Source: Sphaerisporangium rubeum
Lineage (GTDB): Bacteria > Actinomycetota > Actinomycetes > Streptosporangiales > Streptosporangiaceae
NCBI RefSeq assembly: GCF_014207705.1
Contig: NZ_JACHIU010000001.1
Coordinates: 930,001 to 994,000, forward strand
Length of the DNA: 64,000 nucleotides
Reading direction: 5' to 3'
Part shown: one piece after another, positions 8,794 to 17,496 of the stretch
How the letters are laid out: the number at the start of each line of letters is the position of its first letter
Numbering within the stretch: position 1 is the first letter of the stretch
Translations under genes and position numbers: made by a program
The notes under the pieces: model-generated
What the model was told of the DNA's origin: nothing
What the model saw: only the letters and a program-made list of their open reading frames with translations
Database searches by the model: none

Positions 8794-9621
8794 ATGGACG
8801 CGGTCACCTCAGGGACGCTGCGCGTGCCTGGAGCGCGCCTGTACTACGAGACACGCGGCACCGGCCAGGTGCTGCTCGTGGCGCAAGGCGGCGAAGGCGA
8901 CGCGCGCCGCACCGGCGACCTGGTGCGGCGCCTCGCCGAGCACCACACGGTCATCACCTACGACCGGCGCGGCCTGTCCCGCAGCACCCTCGACGACCCC
9001 TCCGCGCCGCTCACCATGGACGTCCACGCCGACGACGCCTGCCACCTGCTCATGGCCCTCGCCGGCGAACCCGTACAGATCTTCGGCTCCAGCCTCGGCG
9101 GCCTCCTCGGCCTCGTCCTCGCCGTCCGCCACCCCCGCTGGATCCGCCGCCTCGTCACCCACGAACCCCCCGCGTTCACCCTCCTCCCCGACGAGGAACG
9201 CATCGCCGCCGAAGAACTGATCGACAGCCTGACGCACACCTACCGGGAGGAAGGCTGGGCCGCGGCCTTCAAAAGACTCGCCAAGATCACCGGCGCCACC
9301 ACAGAAAGCAGGGAACCCGGCGCCACCCTCCCGCCACCCCTGTCCAAGGAACGCATCGCCAACTTCCACTACTTCTTCACCTACGACGTCCCCGCCATGC
9401 GCCGCTGCGTCCTGACCCCCGCGACCCTGGTCGCCGCACACGTCCCCATCATCCCCGCCGTCGGCCATGACACCTCCGACCGCTTCTTCGACCGCACCTG
9501 CGCCGAACGCATCGCCATGGCCCTGGGCACCACCCCCCGTGTCTTCCCCGGCGGACACAACGGCCCCACCACCCACCCGAACGCCTTCGCCGAACGCCTC
9601 CTTGACGTCCTCAACCGCTGA
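8794..9621 (+). CDS. Alpha/beta hydrolase
   Basis: About 275 residues with an alpha/beta-hydrolase core: a YDRRGLSRS strand-turn, a nucleophile elbow FGSSLGG (Ser100 from the chosen start) and a near-C-terminal GGHNGP that supplies the catalytic histidine. The acid is probably the Asp in the HDTSDRFF region. Substrate unknown; esterase, epoxide hydrolase and haloperoxidase-like enzymes share this layout. Start uncertain: in-frame ATGs at 8776 and 8794 lie at the end of the tandem repeat and neither has a strong ribosome site. Codon choice becomes strongly C-ending towards the end. Confidence 0.85.
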   Translation: MDAVTSGTLRVPGARLYYETRGTGQVLLVAQGGEGDARRTGDLVRRLAEHHTVITYDRRGLSRSTLDDPSAPLTMDVHADDACHLLMALAGEPVQIFGSSLGGLLGLVLAVRHPRWIRRLVTHEPPAFTLLPDEERIAAEELIDSLTHTYREEGWAAAFKRLAKITGATTESREPGATLPPPLSKERIANFHYFFTYDVPAMRRCVLTPATLVAAHVPIIPAVGHDTSDRFFDRTCAERIAMALGTTPRVFPGGHNGPTTHPNAFAERLLDVLNR

Positions 9622-9930
9622 TCACTCCCCGTACCACCACAACCACCCCCGCGGCCGTTCCCCGGCCCCCGCTCCGCGCGGCCGTTCCCGGGCCTCTTCC
9701 CCCCGCGACGACACCTGCGGGCCCTCCGCACCCCCCGCCTCGCACGTCGCCGCCACCTGCTGAACCGTCCGCCGTGCCGCCTGCAGCTCGGCCCGCAACC
9801 GCGCCACCTCCTGACGCTGCAGGTCGGCCGCCTCGAGCCGCGCCGTCGCGTACCCGAGCGTCCCAGGGAGCACCGCGGCGGTGACGGCGGCACAAGCGAG
9901 AGCGAGGGTGGTCTGCCAAGAGATGTCCAT
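9622..9930 (-). CDS. Small single-pass membrane protein with coiled coil
   Basis: 102 residues: one transmembrane helix (about residues 6-27, Ala/Val/Leu-rich), then a heptad-like charged helix (about 30-60) and an Arg/Gly/Glu-rich tail ending in three aromatic residues. The ATG has GGGAG upstream. It resembles many small actinobacterial anchored coiled-coil proteins of unknown role. Transcribed divergently from the helical-repeat gene at 10077. I do not recognise a family. Confidence 0.65.
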   Translation of the reverse strand: MDISWQTTLALACAAVTAAVLPGTLGYATARLEAADLQRQEVARLRAELQAARRTVQQVAATCEAGGAEGPQVSSRGEEARERPRGAGAGERPRGWLWWYGE

Positions 9931-10063
9931 CGCAGCTCCCTCGAACAGGTGAGCGTCCAGACGAGGGGAAAATGCCCCCCTGTCAGGAACGCCACGCGGA
10001 GCGTACGCGAACATGTACCCCCCGCGACCGAAGCAATGCCCGGAAAAGTCGAGCGCCGCTCGG

Positions 10064-10069
10064 TAATCT
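10064..10069 (+). promoter_or_regulatory. -10 element for a leaderless start at 10077
   Basis: TAATCT lies 7 bases before the GTG start codon, so transcription would begin at about the first base of that codon. There is no purine-rich ribosome site between them; the intervening bases are pyrimidine-rich. Confidence 0.55.
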
Positions 10070-10076
10070 CCTCCTT

Positions 10077-10607
10077 GTGGCACATGTGACACGAGAGCAG
10101 CTGGATCGGCTCCTAGAACAGGCGCTCCTGAACGACGACCACGGCGCCCTCGCCGATCGGCTCGACACTCTGACCCGCGGTTACACCTCGGGCGACGTGT
10201 CACGCGCCGCCATCTTGGTGTTAGCCGCCGAGGAATGGCGCCAAGCCGGCCAACCGGCCCGAGCCCTCGACTGCTACCAACGAGCCCTGGACGACGGCGG
10301 CGAGGTCCCCGTGGACCCCAGAGCCGGCATAGCCGACACCCTCTTCGAACTCGACCGCCCCGACGAGGCCCGAGACCTGATCACCTCCATCAAGTCCGAC
10401 CCCCCGGTCTCCCCCTCCACGGCTCTCCACGTGGCGGAAACCCTCCTGGCCTACGGCGACCTCCCCGCGGCCCACGACTGGGCCACAGAAGGCATCCTGT
10501 CCGGCGCCGAAACCGGCAACACAAGGGAGGCTCTGCTCCGCACGCGGTACCGCATCCGCGTGGACCTCGGCCTCCCGGAGGACGACCTCGACGCGCTGCT
10601 CGCCTGA
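10077..10607 (+). CDS. Tetratricopeptide-like helical-repeat protein
   Basis: A 176-residue all-helical protein with TPR-like signatures (for example AAEEWRQAGQPARALDCYQRAL and ADTLFELDRPDEARDLI). TPR-like proteins usually bind other proteins; no enzymatic motif is seen. The GTG start is chosen because it follows a TAATCT -10 box at leaderless spacing and because the residues before it in the same frame are not protein-like. A TTA codon occurs at 10221-10223. Converges with the WD40 operon, 10 bases between stops. Confidence 0.75.
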   Translation: MAHVTREQLDRLLEQALLNDDHGALADRLDTLTRGYTSGDVSRAAILVLAAEEWRQAGQPARALDCYQRALDDGGEVPVDPRAGIADTLFELDRPDEARDLITSIKSDPPVSPSTALHVAETLLAYGDLPAAHDWATEGILSGAETGNTREALLRTRYRIRVDLGLPEDDLDALLA

Positions 10608-10617
10608 CGCGAGGCCG

Positions 10618-12882
10618 CTAGAGCCGGCGCGCGTCCACATCGAACACGACGACCCCTCGCGCCGTCCCGGCCACCAGCATCGGCCCGGCGAACGTGAGCG
10701 CGTGGACGACCGCACCGACCGGCATGACGTGCGACGCTCGCGCGGTCACCGGATCCCAGAGCCGCACGGTGCCGTCGTACCCTCCGCTGGCCAGCACCAC
10801 CTTGCCTCCCGGTAGCGAGGCACACGCCAGCGCCGTCACCCAGCCGGTGTGTCCGGTGAGTACGGCGCGCCGTTCGGGGTGGAGCAGGTCCCACAGCCGT
10901 ACGGCCGAGTCCTTGCCCGCGCTGACCAGCAGGTCGAGACCGGTGACGACGACGACCGAGTCGGTGACACCGGTCAGATGGCGGCCGAGTCCGGCGGTGA
11001 TACGGTCCCACAGCGCCAGGGTGCGGTAGATCCCTTCGCTCGCGAGGACGAGAGCGCCATGGTCGGCCTCGAGAAAGGTGACCGTGCGCACATCGTCCCG
11101 GGTGAGGTGACCGGTCCTCGCACGCGGGTTCCAAGGCTCAGCGCCGTCCGCGGTGCCGGGGTTCTTCCGCGTGTCCTGCCGAGGGTAGGGACCGGCGACC
11201 GCGACCACGGTGTCGTCGGGCAGGGACATCAGTGCCGGTTTCCGTGGCGACCCCCACTTGGCGGTCATGGTGGCCACACGGTCCCCTGACCACACGTCCC
11301 AGATGAGCAGGGTGTTGTCGAAACCGACGCCGGCCAGCAGTACGGCGCCGTCCGGACGTTCGATGAAGGCCAACGCGGTAAGCCTGCCGTTGTGGCTGCT
11401 CAGAGTGGTCCGCAGCCTGCCGGTGGCCGCCTCCCACACCCGCACGGTTCCGTCCTCGCCGGCGCCGGCCACCACCACAGGGCCGCCGGGCAAGGTGGTG
11501 GAAGCGATCGCGTTCACGCCGGTGGCGATCCCCTGATGGGCTGAGCGGCCGTGCGGCATGACCGGGTCCCACAGGCGTATCGTGTGGTCCGCACCCGCGC
11601 TGGCCAGCACTGTGGCTCCGCCGGGCAGCCCGCCGAAGGCAAGGGCCTTCGCGCGAGCGGTGTGCTTGGCGAAGGTCGCGCGCGGCTTCTTGATCTCCGG
11701 GTCCCACACCCGGATGTGACTGTTCCAGATGACACCGGCCATCATCGGGGTGCCGTCGGACAGGGTGGTGAACGTCAGCGCACGCAGCCAGCTGTTCTCG
11801 TGCGGCAACTCTGTGTCGTACTCCGTGGTGATCGCGTTCCGCAGGATGACGCGCTCGGTGTCGGCGCTGGCCAGCCGGACGGCCCCGTCAGGCGATGCGA
11901 CGAAAGCCACGGCGTTCACCGCGCGCAGGTGATCTCTCAGGACTGTGCCGTGACCGGACCCGATGTCCCACAGGCACACGGTGTTCCCCGCCACGGCCAG
12001 CAGAGGCGTGCCGTCCGGTAACACCGTGAAGTCCAGCGCGCGGACCGGGCTGAAGTGACCTTTGAACGTGGTGCGGAGCCACCCCGTCGAGGGCTCCCAC
12101 AGGCAGACCACCCCGTCACCGTCCCCCGCCGCCAGCAGCACGTCGCCGTCCGGCAGCGGTACGGCGGCCAGCGCGCGCACCTCACCGGCATGACCTTCGA
12201 GGCAGCCGACGTGTGTGGCGGTCGCCGGGTCCCACAGATGGACCAGCCGGTCCGCGCCTCCGCTGGCCAGGAGCCGCAGCCCGTCGCCGAGTTCCAGCGC
12301 CGCCAAGGCGTTCACCGGCCCTGTGTGCCGCGCGAGGACGGTGTGCGGCGCTCCGCCGACCGGATCCCACAACCGCACGACATGGTCGTCCCCACCGCTC
12401 GCCAGCAACGGCGTCCCGTCCGGCAGCGCCGTGAAGGCCAGCGCGTTGACCGGCCCCTTGTGCCCGATGAGTGTCCGGTGGAAGTCGGAACGGGCCACCT
12501 TGGCCCACCGGACGCCGAGAGGCCTCTCATCAGGCATCGGCAGCCCGCCGACCGCCTCCGGCTCGTCCTGCACCGCGACCGTGCGCAGGATGTCGGCCCG
12601 CTCGACGACCCCCGCGTCCCGCAGATGGTTCGCGGCCCGCCAGTACACCCGCGCCAGCGGGTGAGCCCCGGCACTGACCGTCCCCAGCACGTCGAGCAAC
12701 CGCGCGGGCTCGGCGTGCACCATGAACCCGGCGTCCCCGGCCAGCTCTCCGAGTAGTTCCCCGGCCGCCGCATGCGCCGCCAGATGCCGGAGCAGGTAAG
12801 GATCGGCCGCCACCCACGAGTCCTCGGTCAGCGTGCCGAGCAGCGCACCGGTGATGGCCGCCTGGATCTCCGTCTCCCGCAT
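10618..12882 (-). CDS. WD40 beta-propeller protein with STAND-type helical linker domain (paralogue 1)
   Basis: 754 residues. Residues about 1-150 form a helical domain beginning MRETEIQ and containing DPYLLRHLAAHAAAGELL, a block normally found between the NTPase and the WD40 repeats of STAND proteins. About 12 WD units follow (VRLWDP, VHLWDP, VRVWEA and so on), enough for two propellers; a few are degenerate (ILRNAI, LLIWDV). WD40 arrays in STAND proteins act as sensor or autoinhibitory regions. It has no NTPase or catalytic part of its own. Last gene of the operon, coupled to paralogue 2 by a TGATG overlap. Confidence 0.85.
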   Translation of the reverse strand: MRETEIQAAITGALLGTLTEDSWVAADPYLLRHLAAHAAAGELLGELAGDAGFMVHAEPARLLDVLGTVSAGAHPLARVYWRAANHLRDAGVVERADILRTVAVQDEPEAVGGLPMPDERPLGVRWAKVARSDFHRTLIGHKGPVNALAFTALPDGTPLLASGGDDHVVRLWDPVGGAPHTVLARHTGPVNALAALELGDGLRLLASGGADRLVHLWDPATATHVGCLEGHAGEVRALAAVPLPDGDVLLAAGDGDGVVCLWEPSTGWLRTTFKGHFSPVRALDFTVLPDGTPLLAVAGNTVCLWDIGSGHGTVLRDHLRAVNAVAFVASPDGAVRLASADTERVILRNAITTEYDTELPHENSWLRALTFTTLSDGTPMMAGVIWNSHIRVWDPEIKKPRATFAKHTARAKALAFGGLPGGATVLASAGADHTIRLWDPVMPHGRSAHQGIATGVNAIASTTLPGGPVVVAGAGEDGTVRVWEAATGRLRTTLSSHNGRLTALAFIERPDGAVLLAGVGFDNTLLIWDVWSGDRVATMTAKWGSPRKPALMSLPDDTVVAVAGPYPRQDTRKNPGTADGAEPWNPRARTGHLTRDDVRTVTFLEADHGALVLASEGIYRTLALWDRITAGLGRHLTGVTDSVVVVTGLDLLVSAGKDSAVRLWDLLHPERRAVLTGHTGWVTALACASLPGGKVVLASGGYDGTVRLWDPVTARASHVMPVGAVVHALTFAGPMLVAGTARGVVVFDVDARRL

Positions 12883-15173
12883 CACCGTCTTCCGTGCAGG
12901 TGGTCCAGAACCATGAGCCCCCGCGCCGTACCTGCCACCAGTCGCTCTCCGGCGAACACGAGAGCGTTCACGATCGCCGAGACGGGAAGCGAGTAGACGG
13001 AACGGCCGGAGACGGCGTCCCACAGGCGGATCGTGCCGTCGTAGCCGCCGCTGGCGAGGACGACGGTGGCGTCGGGAAGCGTGGTGAAGGCCAGGGCCGT
13101 CACCCAGCCCGTGTGTCCGGTGAGCGTGGCGCGAAGGCCGCCGGTGAGCGGGTCCCAGAGGCGCACGGTGCGGTCGTGGCTGCCGCTGGCCAGGATCGGT
13201 GAGCCGTCAGGCAAGGTGGTGAAGGCGAGAGCATCGACGGAGTTTCGGTGCCGGTCCAGGATGTGCCGAGACCGGCTGGTGGTGACGTCCCACAGGCGAA
13301 CGGTCCGGTCGTGACCGCCGCTGGCGAGCAGGGGGGTGCCGTCGTGGAGTGTGCCGCCAGCCAATGCTTTCGGAGCGTTTGCGTGGCCGGTGAGGATGCC
13401 GCGAGGCTCCCCGGCGACGGGGTCCCACAGCCGGACGACGCCGTGGTGCGTGATCGAGTCGGAGTCGACGTAGCTCTCCGAGCCGGTGCTGGCGAGGAGG
13501 ACGCTGCGGTCCCGCAGCGTGACGAAAGCCACCGCAGCCACAGAACCGGTGTGTCCGGTAAGGACGGGGCCGGGTGCGCCGGAGACCGGATTCCATATCC
13601 GGACGGACATGTCGTAGCCGCCACTGGCCAGCAGATGAGTGCCATCGGGGAGGGTGGTGAAGGCCAACCCGTAGACGCGGCTGCTGTGCCCTTGGAGTGT
13701 GGCCAGGGAGGTCTCGCCGGCCGGATCCCGGATCTGGACGGTGCTACCGCCGGTAGCCAGTAACGGCATGCCGTCGGACGTCTTGGTGCAGGCGAGCGCG
13801 GATACCGGGTCCGGGTCGATGTGGCGGCTCTGGCGAGCCGCCACGGTCGGGTCCCACAACCTGATGGTGTGGTCCGAGCCACCGGTCGCCAGGAGTGGCG
13901 TGCCTCCGGGGAGGGTGGTGAAGACCATGGCCTTCACGTAACCCGTATGGCCGATGAGGGTGACGGACTTTCCGGAGGACAGGTCCCGAAGCACTACGAC
14001 TCGGTTCATGTCGGTGACCGCTGTCAACGTATCGCCGCCTGGCAGCGTGGTGGCGGCGACGACATCCGTCCAGGAGCTGTGCGCCTTGACGGTACCCAAA
14101 GGCGCGCCGTCGACAGGATCCCAGAGCCGGATCTCGCCACTGGCGCCGCCGGAGACCAGCACCGGTGCTCCGCTTGCTGCGACGGTGAAGGTAAGACCGT
14201 ACACCGAGTGCCGATGGCCGCGGAGAGTGAGATGATCACCGTCGGCCATGTTCCACAGAAGGACGGTGAGGTCGGTACCCGCGCTGGCCAGCCGCACCGT
14301 GCCGTCCGGCAAGGTGGTGAAGGCCAGGCTCAGCACCGAGCCCCGGTGCCCCTTGAGCTTGCCTCGGCTCTGTCCGGTGGCCGGGTCCCATAGGTGGATG
14401 AATCCCTGGATGTCGCCTGCCGCCAAGAGGGATGTGCCGCTCGGGAGCATGGTGAACGCCAGGGAGGACACCCTTGTCTTCGTCCCGATCAAGTCGTCGC
14501 GCACGCTGAAGGTGGCGAGGTCCCACAGCCGTACGGCGTGGTCTGAGCCCCCACTGGCCAGCAGGCGCGTCTCATCCGGCAGTGTGACGGCGGCCAATGC
14601 CTTAACCCGCCCGTGGTGGCCGGTGAGCGTGGTGTGCGGCGACGCGCTGACCGGGTCCCACAGCCTCACGTCATGGTCGTTGCCGCCGCTGGCCAGCAGC
14701 ACCATCCCGTCCGCCAGGGTGACGAAGGCCAGCGCATTGATCACCCCCGTATGTCCGTACAGCGTGCGATGAAAATGAGACGGCTGCACGTTGGTCCATC
14801 TCAACCTCAGTGCGTCGTCCGGTGCGGCCACGAATCGCGCCACCGCTTCTGGCTCGTCCAGGAGCGCCGTCGTGCGCAAGATGTTCTCCCGGTCCGTCGT
14901 CTCCGCGTCCCGCAGATGGTGCGCCACCCGCCAGTAGACACGCGCCGCCGGATGCTCGTCCGGCTCGACCGCTCCGAGCGCCTCCAGCAGCCGGCCCGGA
15001 TCCGCGTGCACCAGGAACGCCGTGTCGTCCGCCAGTTCCCCGAGCCGTCCCCCGGCCGCGGCGTGCGCCGCCAGATGCCTCAGCAGATAAGGGTCGGCCG
15101 CCACCCAGGAGTCCTCGGTCAGCGTGCCGAGCAGGGCTTCGGTGATCTTCGCCTGGACCTCGGTCTCCCGCAT
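12882..15173 (-). CDS. WD40 beta-propeller protein with STAND-type helical linker domain (paralogue 2)
   Basis: 763 residues with the same layout as paralogue 1: N-terminal helical domain (MRETEVQ start; DPYLLRHLAAHAAAGGRL), then about 13 WD units ending in a conserved last blade (GGYDGTIRLWD) and an RLVAGTARGL C-terminus. The first 55 or so residues are nearly identical to paralogue 1, showing recent duplication or gene conversion. The start ATG shares its A with the stop of the upstream truncated gene (TGATG), and its own stop overlaps the next start in the same way, so translation is probably coupled through the set. Predicted sensor or scaffold; binding target unknown. Confidence 0.85.
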   Translation of the reverse strand: MRETEVQAKITEALLGTLTEDSWVAADPYLLRHLAAHAAAGGRLGELADDTAFLVHADPGRLLEALGAVEPDEHPAARVYWRVAHHLRDAETTDRENILRTTALLDEPEAVARFVAAPDDALRLRWTNVQPSHFHRTLYGHTGVINALAFVTLADGMVLLASGGNDHDVRLWDPVSASPHTTLTGHHGRVKALAAVTLPDETRLLASGGSDHAVRLWDLATFSVRDDLIGTKTRVSSLAFTMLPSGTSLLAAGDIQGFIHLWDPATGQSRGKLKGHRGSVLSLAFTTLPDGTVRLASAGTDLTVLLWNMADGDHLTLRGHRHSVYGLTFTVAASGAPVLVSGGASGEIRLWDPVDGAPLGTVKAHSSWTDVVAATTLPGGDTLTAVTDMNRVVVLRDLSSGKSVTLIGHTGYVKAMVFTTLPGGTPLLATGGSDHTIRLWDPTVAARQSRHIDPDPVSALACTKTSDGMPLLATGGSTVQIRDPAGETSLATLQGHSSRVYGLAFTTLPDGTHLLASGGYDMSVRIWNPVSGAPGPVLTGHTGSVAAVAFVTLRDRSVLLASTGSESYVDSDSITHHGVVRLWDPVAGEPRGILTGHANAPKALAGGTLHDGTPLLASGGHDRTVRLWDVTTSRSRHILDRHRNSVDALAFTTLPDGSPILASGSHDRTVRLWDPLTGGLRATLTGHTGWVTALAFTTLPDATVVLASGGYDGTIRLWDAVSGRSVYSLPVSAIVNALVFAGERLVAGTARGLMVLDHLHGRR

Positions 15174-15868
15174 CAGCGGCCCCCGTACGAGCAGTCCACC
15201 ACCAGCAGACCCCGGGCCGTACCCGCCACCAGCCGGTCGCCGCTGAACGCCAAGGCGTGGACCGTGACCGACACCGGCAGGGTGTAGATCGCGCGGCCGG
15301 TCAGCGGGTCCCACAGGCGGATGGTGCCGTCGTAGCCGCCGCCGGCCGGCTGCGCAGTCCCATCCCCCAGCGTGAGGAACACCACCGCGTACACAGTCCC
15401 CGTGTGCCCGTACAGCGTCCGGTGGACGTGTGACGACGTCAGCCGCGCGTACCGCACCGTCAACGGCGGCCCCTCCGGTACGGCGATCCGCGCCGCCGCG
15501 TGCGGTTCATCCTCCAGCGCCGTGGTCCGCAGGATGTTCGCCCGGTCCCCGGCTCCCCAGTCCCGCAGATGATGCGCGGTCCGCCAGTACACCCGCACCG
15601 GCGGATGCTCCGCCGGATCGACCGCGCCGAGCACCTCAAGCAGCCGTCCCGGCTCCGCATTCACGACGAACCCCGCGTCCTTCACCAGTTCCCCGAGCCG
15701 CCTCGCGCCTGCCGCGTGCACCGCCACATGCCGCGACACGTACGGATCCGCCATCTCCCACCCACCCGTGACGGTCCCCGGTAACGCCTCAGTGATCTTC
15801 CTCTGGATCCCTTCCTCACCGCCGCGCGCCGACGCGGAACCAGACCGTACGCCGCCCCTGCTCCCCAT
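15173..15868 (-). pseudogene. Shrunken WD40 paralogue: linker domain joined to a single last blade
   Basis: Keeps the helical linker domain (IQRKITEALPGT, then a DPYVSRHVAVHAAGARRL region), the start of blade 1 (HRTLYGHTGTVYAV) and then jumps to the final blade (GGYDGTIRLWDPLTGRA) and the VAGTARGLLVVD tail. About 12 blades present in paralogues 1 and 2 are missing, with reading frame kept across the join. The paralogues' TGATG start has also gone: here the upstream gene's stop reads TGAGG and about 7 bases are missing. The nearest in-frame ATG (15868) lies inside the RsbW-like gene. It may be a dead remnant or a short adaptor of about 231 residues still coupled to its neighbours. Confidence 0.65.
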
Positions 15869-16232
15869 CCCCCCACCCCCACTCGGCAGCCAGCTCCCGC
15901 ACCAACCACAACCCCCGACCACCTTCACAGAACACATCCCCCCGGTCCACCACCACCGGCACCTCCAGCTCCGATCCTTCATCCACCACATCCACCCGTA
16001 CCACCCCCACACCGACCTCCACTGTCACCGTGACCTGTCCCCCGTCCCGCGACCCCGACCTCGAGTGGCGCACCGCGTTCGCCATGAGCTCCGACGTCAG
16101 CAACACCACCACCTCCACGGCGGGATACCGGTCCCCGAGCACGTCACGGATGAACCTCCGTGCCGTTCCTGCCGACTCCAGGATCGCGATCAGGGTGATC
16201 GACTTGCTCAGAGGGGGTCCTGTCAACGTCAT
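15816..16232 (-). CDS. RsbW/SpoIIAB-like ATP-binding protein (GHKL fold)
   Basis: 138 residues with the GHKL ATPase boxes: N box (ELMANAVRHS), G1 (VDVVDEGS) and G2 (GRGLWLVRELAAEWG). The family includes anti-sigma factor kinases and many stand-alone actinobacterial regulators. No sigma factor or anti-anti-sigma gene is beside it; instead an XRE-DUF5753 plus DUF397 pair is divergent, a pairing seen often in streptomycetes, where such sets affect development and antibiotic production. First gene of the WD40 operon. Confidence 0.88.
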   Translation of the reverse strand: MTLTGPPLSKSITLIAILESAGTARRFIRDVLGDRYPAVEVVVLLTSELMANAVRHSRSGSRDGGQVTVTVEVGVGVVRVDVVDEGSELEVPVVVDRGDVFCEGGRGLWLVRELAAEWGWGDGEQGRRTVWFRVGARR

Positions 16233-16452
16233 GCTGCCGCCGTCCCTCGTGGTCTGGTAGGTGAATCACGAATGGTGATGTCATGACCACCCTCGGTGGT
16301 GGCTTGTGCTTAGATTGCCGTCGGCAGAACGAAACAGCAGTCCGATGGCAAGCCCATCCATGTCGGACCAGGACCCGACCCGGTTTCGGCAAGGAATGGA
16401 TTCGGCATCGTCGTTCCGCCGTGATTCGTTTTCTCTGTCGTCTGGAGGAAGC

Positions 16453-17289
16453 ATGAGCGACCCCGACTCACCTTCCAAGCGTGAAATCGCGACTCCCGTG
16501 GCCCGCTTCGGCGCCGAGATGCGTCGTTTCCGAGAGTCCCTGTCCCTCTCCCAGGACGCTCTCGCCGCACGTCTCGGCTGCACGCAAACTCAAGTGAGCC
16601 GCCTGGAACAGGGTTCGCGCAGACCTCATCGCGACCACGCCGTTATCTTGGACCGCGTTTTCGGCTTGTCCGACAAGGGCTATTTCGCCATGCTGCACCG
16701 TCGGATCCTCTCCCACCCCGAAGGCCCCCGTTGGTGGCTCGACTGGCCCGAAGAGATCGAACCTCGCGCCAAGGTCATCCGAAGCTGGGACCCCCTCCTG
16801 GTCCCCGGCGTTCTGCAAACCGAGGCGTACGCTCGTTGCCTGTTGAGCAGAGAGCCACAGGTCGATCCCGACGAGGTGGAACGGCGAATGCACGCACGCC
16901 TCCAACGACGGGCCGTCCTGGACCGCACCAGCCCGCCGCTCTTCGTGACCTTGATGGACGAGGGTGTGCTTCATCGCCGCATCGGTTCGCCGGAGGTGAT
17001 GCGCGAGCAACTGACCTTCCTGATGGAGGTCGCCGATCGTCCCAACGTGACGGTTCAGGTCGTCGACCCGGCATGCGTCTCCGGTCTCCTCGGTGCCTTT
17101 ATGATCGCGCAACTGCCGAATGGCGAACCTGACACCATCTACGCCGACTCACCTGCCGAGGGACTCCTTACGTCCGAGTCGGAGGTGGTTTCCACACTGT
17201 GGAGTAGATATGAGCTGATACGCGCATGGGCTTACCCTGAGCACGTATCCCTTCAGAAGATTCAGGATGTGATGCATCAATGGACCTGA
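16453..17289 (+). CDS. XRE-family helix-turn-helix regulator with DUF5753 domain
   Basis: 278 residues. N-terminal XRE helix-turn-helix (about residues 17-60: FGAEMRRFRESLSLSQDALA, then TQTQVSRLEQGSRRP), followed by a DUF5753 domain with its typical VPGVLQTEAYAR motif. The ATG follows a clear GGAGG. These regulators are common in filamentous actinomycetes and pair with a small DUF397 protein, which is exactly the next gene here. The sequence is visibly less GC-rich than its neighbours. Likely a pathway-specific regulator of the adjacent WD40/caspase genes, by position only. Confidence 0.9.
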   Translation: MSDPDSPSKREIATPVARFGAEMRRFRESLSLSQDALAARLGCTQTQVSRLEQGSRRPHRDHAVILDRVFGLSDKGYFAMLHRRILSHPEGPRWWLDWPEEIEPRAKVIRSWDPLLVPGVLQTEAYARCLLSREPQVDPDEVERRMHARLQRRAVLDRTSPPLFVTLMDEGVLHRRIGSPEVMREQLTFLMEVADRPNVTVQVVDPACVSGLLGAFMIAQLPNGEPDTIYADSPAEGLLTSESEVVSTLWSRYELIRAWAYPEHVSLQKIQDVMHQWT

Positions 17290-17477
17290 GCATGGCGCAG
17301 TGGCGCAAGTCCTCGCGATCTGGCTCAAATGGTGCCCAATGCGTCGAGGTGGCCGACAACATCTCCGGATGGGTCGGTGTCCGGGACAGTAAGGTCCTTG
17401 ATGGCCCTGTCGTCGTCACCACGACGTCGGAATGGCGATCCTTCGTAGCCGGCCTCAAGCGTCAGGCGTTGCGTTGA
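17280..17477 (+). CDS. DUF397 family protein
   Basis: 65 residues with the DUF397 signature: WRKSSRSGSNGAQCVEVAD, then VRDSKVLDGPVVVTTTSEW. Its start lies inside the end of the XRE gene (10-base overlap in another frame), so the two are translationally linked. In streptomycetes, DUF397 proteins next to XRE-DUF5753 regulators appear to modulate them. Converges with the caspase gene, 19 bases apart; no terminator hairpin is obvious in that gap. Confidence 0.9.
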   Translation: MDLSMAQWRKSSRSGSNGAQCVEVADNISGWVGVRDSKVLDGPVVVTTTSEWRSFVAGLKRQALR

Positions 17478-17496
17478 GGTTGTCCTCCGGGGTGCG

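Noticed and set aside
15869..16012. N-terminal extension of the truncated WD40 gene
   Set aside because: Trp/Gly-rich residues overlapping the RsbW-like gene in another frame; no paralogue has such an extension.
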